The notes beneath the pieces were generated by a model, which saw nothing but the letters and a program-made list of their open reading frames with translations, made no database searches and was not told the DNA's origin. This document shows, piece after piece, positions 29,865 to 39,323 of a stretch of DNA of 41,568 nucleotides; position 1 is the first letter of the stretch; each line of letters starts with the position of its first letter. The stretch is taken from the NCBI GenBank assembly GCA_003281415.1, contig QCCC01000010.1:1-41568 (forward strand), read 5' to 3'. This DNA is from Prochlorococcus sp. AG-347-K15 (GTDB lineage: Bacteria; Cyanobacteriota; Cyanobacteriia; PCC-6307; Cyanobiaceae). Made by a program: the position numbers and the translations under genes.

Positions 29865-32036
29865 TTACATTTTTACAACCTCTCCAACCTTGTACCATTT
29901 ATCCTTTAGAACATTTTCATATTTACGATTGCAACTAATCAATAAGGGTCCACATGTTTGAGGATCTAATAGTAATGATATTCTCTCGTTAAAAGTCTCT
30001 TGATCTAATGAATTTTCGTTGAAAAAATTAATTATTCTTTTTTGCTTATTTACTTTATAAATTTTGTCAAAAATTTCTTTATTAGATTCAAAGAAAGTAC
30101 TTTTAACATCTTTTCTTATTAAATCAAATACTCCAGGATAAGCTTTAAATGCAAATAAATCTAATAAAACTTTTAGTGGCTCAAGATTATTGCTTTGCCT
30201 ATATAAATTAGATGATTCAACCATTTCTTTAAGATGTCCAACAAATCCATATCCAGTAATGTCAGTCGCAGCATTGACTAATGATTCTTTAAATTGATTT
30301 TGAAAAAGATAAATTTCATCAAGCAAATATTGCTGACTCCTTACTAAATTATTAATTACTTCAGAAGTACTACCTAGCATATTAATATTTTGCATTTGAC
30401 CAGCAAAGTAAATTCCAACGCCAAGAGGTCTAGACATCATGAGAATATCTCCAATATTCATTCCAGATTTAAGCCATGGTTTTGCTCCATTTTTTAAAAT
30501 ACCTTGAACTGTTAAAGAAATATCTATTCCTAACGAATAAGGTTTATTTACTAAACTTCTTGCCTCGAAAGTATGGCCTCCAAGTAATTCACCTCCATGA
30601 TCCTCAACTGTTGATTTAATACCTTGAAGTGATTGAGAAAAGAGGTAACTTTGAAATTCCCTTTCAACTTTTGGTAATGAAATTAAAGCCTGTGCAGATG
30701 AAAGTTTTGCTCCGCATGCCCACAAATCTGAGCAAGCATGCAAAGTAGTAATTTTTGCATTAAGCCAAGGATCACTTACCAAAGCAGGAAATCCATCTAC
30801 ACTTTGCAAGATAATATCTTGACCATTTTGATATATTTCAACTGAATCTTCAGGTGATGAGGCAAAAGAATTTAAATTAGAATTTATTAATGATTTATTC
30901 AAAACAAACTGAGGAATTTTAGCTGCACATCCTCTGCAATCATTCAATGAAATATTTTTTTCACTACTTTTCATAATTAGCCTTTTTGATCTGAACTTTT
31001 TAATAAAGTTGAGATCAATTTTATGCTTTAAAATCCAAAAAATAAAAGAAGGACCGAAAACAAAATTGCGATAAATAGCAAAAGCCTTTGGTTGATGGCT
31101 TCTAAATATATTTACTATTTGCAATCCGATCTTTTGAGGAAACCACTTTTTTAATGATCTCCCTTCTATATCTTTTTTTAGATTTTGTACTAATGTATTT
31201 ACAACTTTTACTGCAAAAACTCCCGATGCTGGTCTTTTTGCTGAACCTACAACTGCGCAATCACCGACAGCGAAGATTCCAGAGAATCTTTTGATCTGTA
31301 AATTCTGATTCGTAATTATTCTGCCATAAGAGTCCGAATCTAATAATTTTTTTTGTGCCCATAACGGAGATGTATTTCCAGTACATAAAAGAATCTTGCC
31401 ATAATCAAAATTAAGTTTTTCAACTAAATCAATATTGGAATTCCATAAACTTTGTAAAATTTTATTATTAATTTTTCTTGAATCACATAATAATTTTAAA
31501 GATCTACCTCTCCATCTTTTTCTCAGAGCATATGATACTTCAATTGCAGCAAGGCCGCTCCCAACTATTACGAATGGAAGTTCATTCACCGTATCAAAAA
31601 TGTCCTCTTTTTGTATTAAGTCATAAGCTCTTAAAAAAGGTTTTATTGAAAAAGCAATTCGATTTTTAACCAGTGACTCAAATTCTTTTGGAATTGTTGT
31701 TTGACTTCCAAAATTAAGCACTAACTTCGAATAATTAATTGAGGGTCTATTACTTAATAAAATTTTCTTTAAATTAAAATCAATATCTTTTACTTCTTCT
31801 TCTATAAAAGATACTTTTGCATTTTTTGCTAAAGATTTTATATCAATTAAACTCTCCTCTAAAGAAATTGATTTTGAGAGCACCGAAGGGAACATCGCCG
31901 AATAAACCAAATGAGAATCTCTAGATATAATTGAAACAGGAATATCTGGCATTAATTCAGAACACATCAACCACTTCTTAATTAAAAGAACATTTGAGTG
32001 TCCTCCTCCAATTAGTACTAGATGATTAAAAGTCAT
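29865..32036 (-). CDS. selD: Fusion of NDH-2-like flavoprotein and selenophosphate synthase (SelD)
   Basis: A 723-residue two-domain protein. Residues 1 to about 350 form a pyridine nucleotide-disulphide oxidoreductase of the NDH-2 type with FAD motif LVLIGGGHSNVLL, a second Rossmann motif FVIVGSGLAAIEVSYAL and the C-terminal FAD motif IFAVGDCAVVG. Residues about 360-723 are SelD, which makes selenophosphate from selenide and ATP. RGCAAKIP carries Cys370 and Lys373 (E. coli Cys17, Lys20; the second Cys19 is Ala here). SADGF is seen as QSVDGF, and HACSDLWACGAKLSSAQALI, GGELLGGHTFEARS and DPQTCGPLLIS follow. The fusion is known in cyanobacteria. No selA, selB or selU gene is in view. It is divergent from mtnP with a 10-base gap. 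Confidence 0.93.
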   Translation of the reverse strand: MTFNHLVLIGGGHSNVLLIKKWLMCSELMPDIPVSIISRDSHLVYSAMFPSVLSKSISLEESLIDIKSLAKNAKVSFIEEEVKDIDFNLKKILLSNRPSINYSKLVLNFGSQTTIPKEFESLVKNRIAFSIKPFLRAYDLIQKEDIFDTVNELPFVIVGSGLAAIEVSYALRKRWRGRSLKLLCDSRKINNKILQSLWNSNIDLVEKLNFDYGKILLCTGNTSPLWAQKKLLDSDSYGRIITNQNLQIKRFSGIFAVGDCAVVGSAKRPASGVFAVKVVNTLVQNLKKDIEGRSLKKWFPQKIGLQIVNIFRSHQPKAFAIYRNFVFGPSFIFWILKHKIDLNFIKKFRSKRLIMKSSEKNISLNDCRGCAAKIPQFVLNKSLINSNLNSFASSPEDSVEIYQNGQDIILQSVDGFPALVSDPWLNAKITTLHACSDLWACGAKLSSAQALISLPKVEREFQSYLFSQSLQGIKSTVEDHGGELLGGHTFEARSLVNKPYSLGIDISLTVQGILKNGAKPWLKSGMNIGDILMMSRPLGVGIYFAGQMQNINMLGSTSEVINNLVRSQQYLLDEIYLFQNQFKESLVNAATDITGYGFVGHLKEMVESSNLYRQSNNLEPLKVLLDLFAFKAYPGVFDLIRKDVKSTFFESNKEIFDKIYKVNKQKRIINFFNENSLDQETFNERISLLLDPQTCGPLLISCNRKYENVLKDKWYKVGEVVKM

Positions 32037-32046
32037 TTACATCAAA

Positions 32047-32940
32047 ATGAATAAAGAACATTTATTGCCAATTGAAAAATCAAGATTAGGAGTAATTGGT
32101 GGGAGTGGATTTTACTCAATGGATCAAATAGAGTACTTAAGAGAAATAGAAATCAATACTCCCTATGGTAAACCTTCTGATTCAATAAGAGTATATAATC
32201 TTGGAAATCTGGAGATAGCATTCATTCCTAGGCATGGAAGAACACATAGATTAAATCCTTCTGAAATCCCTTACAAGGCTAATATTTGGGCTCTTAGATC
32301 AATAGGAGTAAGATGGATTATAGCTCCATCCGCAGTTGGTTCATTACAAGAACAGATAAGGCCTCTTGATATAGTAGTGCCAGATCAATTTATAGACCGG
32401 ACAAAAAATAGACCAGCAACTTTCTTTAACGAAGGAGCTGTAGCACACGTAACTATGGGTGATCCCTTCTGCACAAATTTATCCCGTATATTAAGTGAAA
32501 TCGGAGAAAAAAATATTCCTGGAGGTAGACAATTACATAGAGGAGGGACCTATCTGGCGATGGAAGGTCCCGCTTTCTCAACTAGAGCAGAATCTAATTT
32601 ATATAGAAGTTGGGGATGTTCAATAATAGGAATGACAAACCATACAGAAGCAAGATTAGCTAAAGAGGCTGAAATAGCTTACTCATCATTATCCATGGTT
32701 ACTGATTATGATTGTTGGCATCAAACTCATCAAGAAGTTTCTGTAGAGATGGTTTTGGATAATATTAGATCGAATACTGAAGTGGCCAATAAAATAATCT
32801 TCGAAGTAGCTAAATTAATTGAAAAAGAAAGACCAAAAAGTAAATCTCATTGTTCATTACAAGATGGATTGATAACCCAAAAAGAAAATATCCCAAGCTC
32901 CATAAAAAAGAAACTTGAGATATTTATTGATTCTTATTAG
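32047..32940 (+). CDS. mtnP: 5'-methylthioadenosine phosphorylase (MtnP)
   Basis: MtnP splits methylthioadenosine with phosphate into adenine and methylthioribose-1-phosphate. The 297-residue protein has GVIGGSGFYSMDQI, FIPRHGRTHRLNPSEIPYKA (phosphate-binding), YLAMEGPAFSTRAESNLYRS, IIGMTNHTEARLAKEAEIAY and VTDYDCWH. TDYDCW with the two Asp residues favours MTA (adenine) over the guanosine/inosine-specific PNPs. Its start lies 10 bases from the divergent selD start, so its promoter must lie inside selD. metK is 11 kb away. The psbEFLJ group converges on it. Confidence 0.92.
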   Translation: MNKEHLLPIEKSRLGVIGGSGFYSMDQIEYLREIEINTPYGKPSDSIRVYNLGNLEIAFIPRHGRTHRLNPSEIPYKANIWALRSIGVRWIIAPSAVGSLQEQIRPLDIVVPDQFIDRTKNRPATFFNEGAVAHVTMGDPFCTNLSRILSEIGEKNIPGGRQLHRGGTYLAMEGPAFSTRAESNLYRSWGCSIIGMTNHTEARLAKEAEIAYSSLSMVTDYDCWHQTHQEVSVEMVLDNIRSNTEVANKIIFEVAKLIEKERPKSKSHCSLQDGLITQKENIPSSIKKKLEIFIDSY

Positions 32941-32983
32941 GCTTATTAGACTTTAGTGATTATCAGCTCAAGGTAACAATTTG

Positions 32984-33181
32984 TTAGCCTCCAGCTCCCA
33001 CTCCTTGGTATGAGCCATAGAAAAATATTCCTAAAACGAAGATAACTGCAATTCCACCTGCTGTAGCTACAAGCCATAAAGGAAGAGTTCCTTCAGTCCA
33101 TCTTCTTTCCCATGCAACTGCTGGTCTACCATCAGGAAGTCTATCTGGAATTCTTCCATCAGGTCCTTTTAATTTACTCAT
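32984..33181 (-). CDS. psbJ: Photosystem II reaction centre protein PsbJ
   Basis: PsbJ is a one-helix photosystem II subunit near cytochrome b559. The 65-residue product has a polar N-terminus ([20 protein letters not shown]) and the family helix segment [20 protein letters not shown], ending [11 protein letters not shown]. It is longer than the 39-40 residues of most PsbJ because of the N-terminal extension of about 25 residues, typical of marine picocyanobacteria. It is last in psbE-F-L-J, nine bases after psbL. Confidence 0.95.
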   Translation of the reverse strand: MSKLKGPDGRIPDRLPDGRPAVAWERRWTEGTLPLWLVATAGGIAVIFVLGIFFYGSYQGVGAGG

Positions 33182-33190
33182 GATTTTAAT

Positions 33191-33310
33191 TTAATTGAAA
33201 AAGTAACTGGAAAATAAAATTCCCAATACAAAGACTGATAATAAGCCTAAATAAAGGCTTGTACGATTAAGTTCAACTGGAACTTTATTAGGATTTTCGT
33301 TTACTTGCAT
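33191..33310 (-). CDS. psbL: Photosystem II reaction centre protein PsbL
   Basis: PsbL supports the acceptor side and dimerisation of photosystem II. From ATG 33310 the protein is 39 residues: [20 protein letters not shown] then a hydrophobic helix ending SSYFFN. The longer frame to 33403 runs into psbF and gives a non-family N-terminus, so the inner start is chosen. It lies 11 bases after psbF. Confidence 0.95.
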
Positions 33311-33321
33311 GATAGTTAGAT

Positions 33322-33468
33322 TTATCGGGCTACGAATTGCATAGCAGCAATAGAACCCAGAAAGAATACTGATGGGATAGCTAGAGCATGAACTGCTAGC
33401 CAACGAACAGTAAATATGGGATAAACGCGGACTTCCGCAGCCTGCATTGGAGCTTGAGAATTAGTCAT
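33322..33468 (-). CDS. psbF: Cytochrome b559 beta subunit (PsbF)
   Basis: PsbF gives one of the two His ligands to the haem of cytochrome b559 in photosystem II. The 48-residue product begins [20 protein letters not shown] and continues with the haem helix [20 protein letters not shown], then AMQFVAR. It is too short for typical ORF cut-offs. It is two bases after psbE, with the usual order E-F-L-J. Confidence 0.96.
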
Positions 33469-33470
33469 TG

Positions 33471-33719
33471 TTATTTTGTTCTTAAATCTAATTGAGATTT
33501 AGCTTCATATCTTTGTGTTACGACAGGCGCTTTAGATTCAGATGATTGGAAATAACTATCGGGACGAGGAGTTCCGAAAGCATCGTAGGCTAAGCCTGTA
33601 TATACAAATAAGAAGCCTGCTATAAAAATAGCTGGTAATGTTACTGCATGAATAATCCAGTACCTAATACTGGTGATTATTTCAAAGAATGGGCGTTCAC
33701 CCGTTGAACCTGCGGCCAT
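33471..33719 (-). CDS. psbE: Cytochrome b559 alpha subunit (PsbE)
   Basis: PsbE supplies the second haem-ligand His of cytochrome b559, essential for photosystem II assembly and photoprotection. From ATG 33719 it has 82 residues: [20 protein letters not shown], helix segment [20 protein letters not shown] with the ligand His, and the conserved [16 protein letters not shown] on the lumenal side. An ATG two codons upstream is less likely. It heads psbEFLJ; the 136-base gap to ycf48 has TAAGAT (read on -) that may be a -10 box. Confidence 0.97.
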
Positions 33720-33855
33720 AATCACAAATGTTTACCCTATGATCTTACAGTGTAAAATCATAAGTTCGTGAAGAAATTAACAGCTTGGTTACAGACAGTT
33801 GCTAAATATATCAAAAATTAAGTTTTTTTTTACTATTTACTAACGTTATTCAAAT

Positions 33856-34872
33856 TTAGCTATTCCATTTAAGGATATAACCACGTTCACCAAGTACAAA
33901 TCCTTTTTGATTATCTAGAGCCTCCTTATCAAGAAAAACTATTTTAATGTAGTTTGTTGGCAATTCAGAAGCTATAGGATCTTTATTCCAAGTTTTACCT
34001 TGATCTTTACTCACTATTAAAGTTCCATTACCCCCTCCAGCCCATATATCACCATTCGGATCCCACCCCATGTCTAGATAATTGTATCCATTAAGAATAG
34101 GTATAATAGGCTTTGACCAATTTTCTAGGTCGTTAGTATCTTCATTAAATCTAATTTCTGCTCCTCTAGAAAGCATCCATAAACTTCCTTCTGGATTGAA
34201 ACCAATACTTTGAACTCTTTTGCTACTCGCTCTTTGATGAGCTATCCATTCATCACTATCATTTTCCAAAGTAGAAAAGAAATTACCCAAACTACTAACG
34301 CTGACATAATCTCCCTTATTAGTTCTTCTTAAATCCCTTACACCTCCAGAACCGGATGCGTCTACAACTTTTGCATTCCATGATTCACCACTATCTGATG
34401 TTTTATAGATTGCACCTGCAGTGGTAGCCAATTCAGCAACCCCATCATTGATAGTGGTAATGAGAAATGGTTGGCCAGGCAATTTGTTACCTAGAGATAA
34501 ACGTGTCCAATTTTTTCCGGCATCAAGTGTATGCATAACTAGAGAGGGCTGACCTATTAACCATCCCTCTTCACCTTTAAAGTCAATATCTAGCAGACGA
34601 AAGTTTTCTTCACTTGGTAAATCTAAATTTCTTTTCTCCCAAGTTTCTCCTCCATCATTAGATTCCATAATGAGTCTATTGGAACCTACTAAAAATCCAG
34701 TTTTATCATCTATAAAATCAACATCTAGAGCGTTTGACTGGTCCTCAAACTGAATTGTTTTCCAAGGACTGCTATCACTCATCTTTACTCCTGTGGATGA
34801 ACAACTACTCAATACAAAGGAAAGAAGAATAGATAAAAGAAGATTGGGAGTACTAGTAATAATTTTTTTCAT
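33856..34872 (-). CDS. ycf48: Photosystem II assembly factor Ycf48 (HCF136)
   Basis: Ycf48 is a lumenal seven-bladed beta-propeller that binds precursor D1 and helps form the photosystem II reaction centre. The 338-residue precursor is a lipoprotein: a hydrophobic N-terminus with lipobox LSSC, Cys24. Repeated blades carry the GxTW/GxxW pattern, e.g. [54 protein letters not shown] and [10 protein letters not shown]. Length is normal. It lies between rubredoxin and psbEFLJ, an arrangement conserved in cyanobacteria. Confidence 0.96.
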   Translation of the reverse strand: MKKIITSTPNLLLSILLSFVLSSCSSTGVKMSDSSPWKTIQFEDQSNALDVDFIDDKTGFLVGSNRLIMESNDGGETWEKRNLDLPSEENFRLLDIDFKGEEGWLIGQPSLVMHTLDAGKNWTRLSLGNKLPGQPFLITTINDGVAELATTAGAIYKTSDSGESWNAKVVDASGSGGVRDLRRTNKGDYVSVSSLGNFFSTLENDSDEWIAHQRASSKRVQSIGFNPEGSLWMLSRGAEIRFNEDTNDLENWSKPIIPILNGYNYLDMGWDPNGDIWAGGGNGTLIVSKDQGKTWNKDPIASELPTNYIKIVFLDKEALDNQKGFVLGERGYILKWNS

Positions 34873-34881
34873 TTGTATATA

Positions 34882-35310
34882 TTAATGCAAAGAGTACAAA
34901 GAAAGGAACATTGCAGCAGCGAACGCCAACCCTCCAAAAATCAATATATTTTTTTGTCCAGGAGGTAAACTATTAAAACCAAACCCATAAACTAAATTTT
35001 CTTCAAAACCACTAGGTTTAGATTTAGGACCTATATCCTTATAAAAATTTTTACCGGCTCGACAAACAGGGCAAGCAAAGGTATTACCATCCAAATCTGA
35101 AAAAGGCGTATTTTTAGGTATTTTTAATTTTTTATTTCCTTCAGACGGATCATAAATATATCCACAACTTCTACATTCGAATCTATTTTGTTCTAAATTA
35201 AGAGAAGATTGTTCAACATTTACTCCTAAGGAGTTTTCAGAAAGATTTTCTTTCTCAAAGTTTTCAACTATTTTGTTTTCCTCAGAGGCTGGTTGAATGT
35301 TTTCACTCAC
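34882..35310 (-). CDS. rubA: Membrane-anchored rubredoxin (RubA)
   Basis: RubA is a rubredoxin needed for photosystem II (and photosystem I) assembly in cyanobacteria and plastids. The 142-residue protein has an acidic N-terminal extension of about 45 residues and a rubredoxin core with iron ligands in RFECRSCGYIYDPSEGNKK and FACPVCRAGKNFY. A C-terminal membrane helix (NILIFGGLAFAAAMFLSLY) anchors it. It is nine bases upstream of ycf48 on the same strand and divergent from ndhC, so assembly factors and b559 share a locus. Confidence 0.95.
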   Translation of the reverse strand: MSENIQPASEENKIVENFEKENLSENSLGVNVEQSSLNLEQNRFECRSCGYIYDPSEGNKKLKIPKNTPFSDLDGNTFACPVCRAGKNFYKDIGPKSKPSGFEENLVYGFGFNSLPPGQKNILIFGGLAFAAAMFLSLYSLH

Positions 35311-35387
35311 GGTTTATTATTGTTCTTTAAGAACTTTAAAAGATTTTGCTTAATTAAGCGACTTTTATTCAAAATTAATTTTTTAAG

Positions 35388-35750
35388 ATGTTTTTATTAA
35401 CTGGCTATGAATACTTTTTAGGTTTCCTTCTAATTGCCGCAGCTGTACCAGTATTAGCTCTAGTTACTAATCTCATCGTTGCCCCAAAAGGCAGAACAGG
35501 GGAAAGAAAACTTACATATGAATCCGGAATGGAGCCTATTGGAGGTGCATGGATTCAATTTAATATTCGTTACTACATGTTTGCCTTAGTTTTCGTTATA
35601 TTTGATGTTGAGACAGTATTCCTTTATCCTTGGGCTGTTGCCTTTAATAGGTTAGGCTTATTAGCCTTTATTGAGGCTTTAATTTTCATTTCAATACTTG
35701 TTATAGCTCTGGCATACGCATGGAGAAAAGGTGCTTTAGAATGGAGTTAA
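35388..35750 (+). CDS. ndhC: NAD(P)H-quinone oxidoreductase subunit 3 (NdhC)
   Basis: NdhC is a membrane subunit of the photosynthetic NDH-1 complex (complex I-like), used for cyclic and respiratory flow. The 120-residue protein has three hydrophobic helices and the family segments [40 protein letters not shown] and [10 protein letters not shown]. Length is normal. The order ndhC-ndhK-ndhJ is standard; ndhK begins four bases later. Confidence 0.97.
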   Translation: MFLLTGYEYFLGFLLIAAAVPVLALVTNLIVAPKGRTGERKLTYESGMEPIGGAWIQFNIRYYMFALVFVIFDVETVFLYPWAVAFNRLGLLAFIEALIFISILVIALAYAWRKGALEWS

Positions 35751-35754
35751 AAAA

Positions 35755-36489
35755 TTGAATCCAGAATTATCCCCAAAAGCAATAAGAGAAATTCGAGAAG
35801 GAACTTGCAATCCTCTTGGAGCACCCCAAGTTACTACAGATTTAAGCGAAAATATTATATTGACAAGTTTAGACGATCTTCATAATTGGGCTAGACTTAG
35901 CAGCTTATGGCCCCTCTTGTATGGAACAGCTTGTTGTTTCATAGAATTTGCTGCCTTAATTGGATCAAGATTTGATTTTGATAGATTTGGATTGGTACCT
36001 AGAAGCTCGCCAAGACAAGCAGATTTGCTAATAGTTGCAGGCACAGTCACGATGAAGATGGCTCCGGCCTTAGTAAGACTTTATGAACAAATGCCTGAAC
36101 CAAAATATGTTATTGCCATGGGTGCCTGCACAATTACAGGGGGAATGTTCAGTGCAGATTCCACAACTGCTGTAAGAGGCGTTGATAAATTGATACCAGT
36201 TGATTTATACCTTCCAGGATGCCCACCAAGACCAGAAGCAATTTTTGACGCTGTAATTAAGTTAAGAAAAAAAGTTGGTAATGAATCAATTTTAGAGCGC
36301 ACAAAAACAGAGCAAACTCACAGATACATAACATCTGATCACGAAATGAATATTGTTTTCTCAGAAAATACAGGTGAATACCTTAACAAAACTTCTGCTA
36401 ACGTTATTCCTTCCTCAAAAAAAGAAAAAATAACTGAATTACCTGAAAACACCGAAAAAACTGAAATTATTAATACTTTAGAAGATTAA
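35755..36489 (+). CDS. ndhK: NAD(P)H-quinone oxidoreductase subunit K (NdhK)
   Basis: NdhK holds the N2-type 4Fe-4S cluster that passes electrons to plastoquinone. The 244-residue protein shows all four Cys ligands: the pair in [12 protein letters not shown], one in [11 protein letters not shown] and one in [12 protein letters not shown]. After about residue 180 there is a low-complexity, Lys/Glu/Thr-rich tail of 60 residues ([20 protein letters not shown]) not needed for the fold. The start is TTG (35755). Its stop overlaps the ndhJ start as TAATG. Confidence 0.97.
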   Translation: MNPELSPKAIREIREGTCNPLGAPQVTTDLSENIILTSLDDLHNWARLSSLWPLLYGTACCFIEFAALIGSRFDFDRFGLVPRSSPRQADLLIVAGTVTMKMAPALVRLYEQMPEPKYVIAMGACTITGGMFSADSTTAVRGVDKLIPVDLYLPGCPPRPEAIFDAVIKLRKKVGNESILERTKTEQTHRYITSDHEMNIVFSENTGEYLNKTSANVIPSSKKEKITELPENTEKTEIINTLED

Positions 36490-37019
36490 TGGAAAAAGAC
36501 GGTTTAGCCAAATCCTTAGATACTTCAATAGAGAAAGAAGGACTTATAAGTCAATCTTTGTCTGAAGATGGAATCCCAAATCAATCTTTATCTGATGACC
36601 ATATAGGAATAGAAAACATTGCTGTGGAACCTAACAAATTATATGAAGCAGTATCTGCATTGAGAAATTACGGTTTCAACTATCTCCAATGTCAAGGAGG
36701 ATATGATGAGGGACCAGGCAAAAATCTTGTTAGTTTCTATCATTTTATAACTGTTGATGATTTACAAAAAATCGAAAAAATTAAAGAAGTCAGATTAAAA
36801 GTTTTCTTAAAAAGAGATTCTGATTTATCAATCCCTAGTTTGTATAAAATTTTCAAAGGAAGTGATTGGCAAGAAAGAGAAACTTTTGATATGTATGGAA
36901 TAAATTTTATTGATCATCCCAACCCTAAAAGACTATTAATGCCTGAAGATTGGAGAGGATGGCCATTGCGAAAAGATTATATTCAGCCAGATTTCTTTGA
37001 ACTTCAAGATGCTTATTAG
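36489..37019 (+). CDS. ndhJ: NAD(P)H-quinone oxidoreductase subunit J (NdhJ)
   Basis: NdhJ is the 30-kDa-type peripheral-arm subunit of NDH-1. Of 176 residues, the core ends with the signature [20 protein letters not shown] and [17 protein letters not shown]. The first 40 residues are an acidic Ser-rich extension containing a 10-residue tandem repeat ([20 protein letters not shown]) at residues 21-40. The start overlaps the ndhK stop. The last four bases overlap the convergent yvcK-like gene. Confidence 0.96.
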   Translation: MEKDGLAKSLDTSIEKEGLISQSLSEDGIPNQSLSDDHIGIENIAVEPNKLYEAVSALRNYGFNYLQCQGGYDEGPGKNLVSFYHFITVDDLQKIEKIKEVRLKVFLKRDSDLSIPSLYKIFKGSDWQERETFDMYGINFIDHPNPKRLLMPEDWRGWPLRKDYIQPDFFELQDAY

Positions 37020-38401
37020 TTTAATTTTTTTAATTTGCGGTAAATAAACATAACTGCTCTTGCTAGTCTCCTTGGATCATGTCTAAGAGTTGGAGTTATT
37101 CTTTTTGAATATAATGGTGCCTGCAAAACATAATAGCCCTCAGATAATAATTTTTCTTTATTACATTGGACAGGCTCTGCCCCTCTACTTTCGTAATAGT
37201 CTACTAATGGAGACTTTTCAAATTTAGTCTGCGATAAGATTGAATTAAAAATTCGAGTATTTACTCCAAAATTTGATAATTGTTTTTCTATTGCTTTGAT
37301 ATGTTGAAAAACATCAAGGCCATCTGTTTCTCCAGGCTGAGTCATCAAATTACTTATATAAATTTTAGGAGCATTACTTTGCAATAAGGCATCTACTATC
37401 TCTGGCACTAACAGATTAGGCAATAAAGAAGTGTATAGACTACCTGGGCCAAGAACAATTAAATCAGCCTCTTTTATAGATTCGATCGCGCTTGGAAGAG
37501 CTGAAGGATTTTCAGGCAAGTAGCCAATCCTCGAAATTAATTTTTTAGATTTACTAATCCTACTTTCACCAAAAATTTTTTCACCATCTTCTAATTCGGC
37601 CCATAACATAACATCAATATTTGTTGCAGGTAAAACTTGACCTTGTACCGCTAAAACCTTACTAGAGGCTTGAACTGCTTTTTCTAAACTGCCTGTAATT
37701 GTTGTTAAAGCTGACAGGAATAGATTTCCAAAACTATGACCTTCCAGATCACTTCCCCCTGAAAATCTGTACTGAAATAATCTCGTTAAAGTAGGTTCTT
37801 CGTTTGATAAGGCTGCCAAACAATTTCTAATATCTCCTGGAGGCTGCACACCTAATTGTTTTCTGAGAATTCCACTACTTCCACCATCATCGGATACAGT
37901 TACGATTGCTGTAATATTACTACTGTAATTTTTTAAGCCTTTCAGTAAAGTAGATAAGCCTGTACCGCCCCCAATTGCAACAATATTTGGGCCTCTGTTT
38001 AATTTACTTTTAACTCTTAATGCATCAACTAAAAATGTATCTTTTTCTGGAACAAGTGCTTTTTGAATAGAATTAATACTTCTATTTTGTCCAATACCTA
38101 TTAATAATATTCCAAATACAAAAATCAATGGTCCCAACAATGAAACAGGCAAAATACTAGTTAAACCTGTCATCACCGAAAAGAAGATTTCAATAAGCCA
38201 ATAGAGCGGTCTTAAATTTGTCCAAATTGCCACGCCTAATAATGTAGTCAAAAAACCTATCGCGGATGTAAACATCCATCTTTTTATTACCAATCCTGGC
38301 AAAAGCCAACTCAAAATCCTTAAGATTTTCTTCAATAAATCAAAATTAGACTTTTTAAAATTTTTATAGTGTCTTCTTACCCTTTTTTTACCTTTATACA
38401 T
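37016..38401 (-). CDS. Membrane-anchored YvcK/CofD-like protein
   Basis: A 461-residue protein. About residues 1-110 hold a basic start ([17 protein letters not shown]) and two to three membrane segments ([37 protein letters not shown]). From about residue 135 the YvcK/GlmR (2-phospho-L-lactate transferase-like) domain shows [52 protein letters not shown], and [19 protein letters not shown]. YvcK proteins bind UDP-sugars and control carbon flux to cell-wall synthesis in firmicutes; the role in cyanobacteria is inferred. Soluble homologues lack the membrane part. The stop region overlaps ndhJ by four bases. Confidence 0.88.
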   Translation of the reverse strand: MYKGKKRVRRHYKNFKKSNFDLLKKILRILSWLLPGLVIKRWMFTSAIGFLTTLLGVAIWTNLRPLYWLIEIFFSVMTGLTSILPVSLLGPLIFVFGILLIGIGQNRSINSIQKALVPEKDTFLVDALRVKSKLNRGPNIVAIGGGTGLSTLLKGLKNYSSNITAIVTVSDDGGSSGILRKQLGVQPPGDIRNCLAALSNEEPTLTRLFQYRFSGGSDLEGHSFGNLFLSALTTITGSLEKAVQASSKVLAVQGQVLPATNIDVMLWAELEDGEKIFGESRISKSKKLISRIGYLPENPSALPSAIESIKEADLIVLGPGSLYTSLLPNLLVPEIVDALLQSNAPKIYISNLMTQPGETDGLDVFQHIKAIEKQLSNFGVNTRIFNSILSQTKFEKSPLVDYYESRGAEPVQCNKEKLLSEGYYVLQAPLYSKRITPTLRHDPRRLARAVMFIYRKLKKLN

Positions 38402-38532
38402 TAATAACCTCTTAAATTATTTTTTTCAAATTTAAAAACTACATAGAATCATTATAAATCAAATTCATACATCCTTTTTTTATTTTTAAAAATAGGCAAA
38501 ATGAAATATATAGATGTTCTTTAATATTAGTT

Positions 38533-39318
38533 TTGAAAAAATCAAAACATGCAGTTGAAACAAAAAACCTCTCAATAAGCTGGGGCGAAGTTAATGTGCT
38601 TAATCAAATAAATTTTGAACTAAATGATGGAGAGAAATTAGCTATTGTTGGCCCTTCAGGTTCTGGTAAATCAACCATATTAAAAATATTAGCAGGACTC
38701 ATTTTACCTACCAAAGGAGAATTAAGAATATTTGGTGAGAAGCAAACATATTTGAGATTAGACCAAAATAATCCTCCTGATGTAAGACTAGTTTTTCAGA
38801 ACCCGGCTTTATTAGGATCTTTAACTATTGAAGAAAATGTAGGTTTTCTTCTAAAAAGGAATAAAAACCTATCTAAAAAGTTAATTCATGAAATAGTATG
38901 TGAATGCTTAGCTGAAGTAGGATTATTTAATGTTGAGAAAAAACTTCCAAATGAATTAAGCGGAGGCATGCAAAAAAGAGTGAGTTTTGCTAGAGCATTA
39001 ATTACTGATCAAACTCTTAATGCGAAGTCTAAACCTTTATTACTTTTTGATGAACCAACTGCAGGTCTTGATCCAATTGCCTCATCAAGAATTGAAGATT
39101 TAATTAACAAGACAAATGATAAAGCTAGCGGATCATCTATTGTAGTTAGCCATGTTCTTAGTACTATAGAAAGGACTTCAGATAAAGTTTTAATGCTTTA
39201 TGGAGGCAAATTCAGATGGGCAGGCTCGATTGATGAATTTAAAAAGAGTAAAGATCCCTATGTATTTCAATTTAGGAATGGAAAACTGGATGGTCCAATG
39301 CAACCCAAAGACATTTAG
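38533..39318 (+). CDS. MlaF/TGD3-like ABC transporter ATP-binding protein
   Basis: ATPase subunit of an MCE-type lipid transporter. The 261 residues contain Walker A VGPSGSGKST, Q-loop LVFQNPALLGSLTIEENVGF, signature LSGGMQKRVSFARAL, Walker B LLLFDEPTAGLDP and the switch His in VVSHVLSTI. ATPases of this group (MlaF, plastid TGD3) pair with MCE substrate-binding proteins, and the next gene is one, five bases on. The start is TTG (38533). The permease (MlaE/TGD1) is not adjacent. Confidence 0.9.
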   Translation: MKKSKHAVETKNLSISWGEVNVLNQINFELNDGEKLAIVGPSGSGKSTILKILAGLILPTKGELRIFGEKQTYLRLDQNNPPDVRLVFQNPALLGSLTIEENVGFLLKRNKNLSKKLIHEIVCECLAEVGLFNVEKKLPNELSGGMQKRVSFARALITDQTLNAKSKPLLLFDEPTAGLDPIASSRIEDLINKTNDKASGSSIVVSHVLSTIERTSDKVLMLYGGKFRWAGSIDEFKKSKDPYVFQFRNGKLDGPMQPKDI

Positions 39319-39323
39319 AAATT

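Noticed and set aside
33311-33403. Extended psbL start
   Set aside because: The extra 31 residues are psbF read in another frame; family PsbL starts at 33310.
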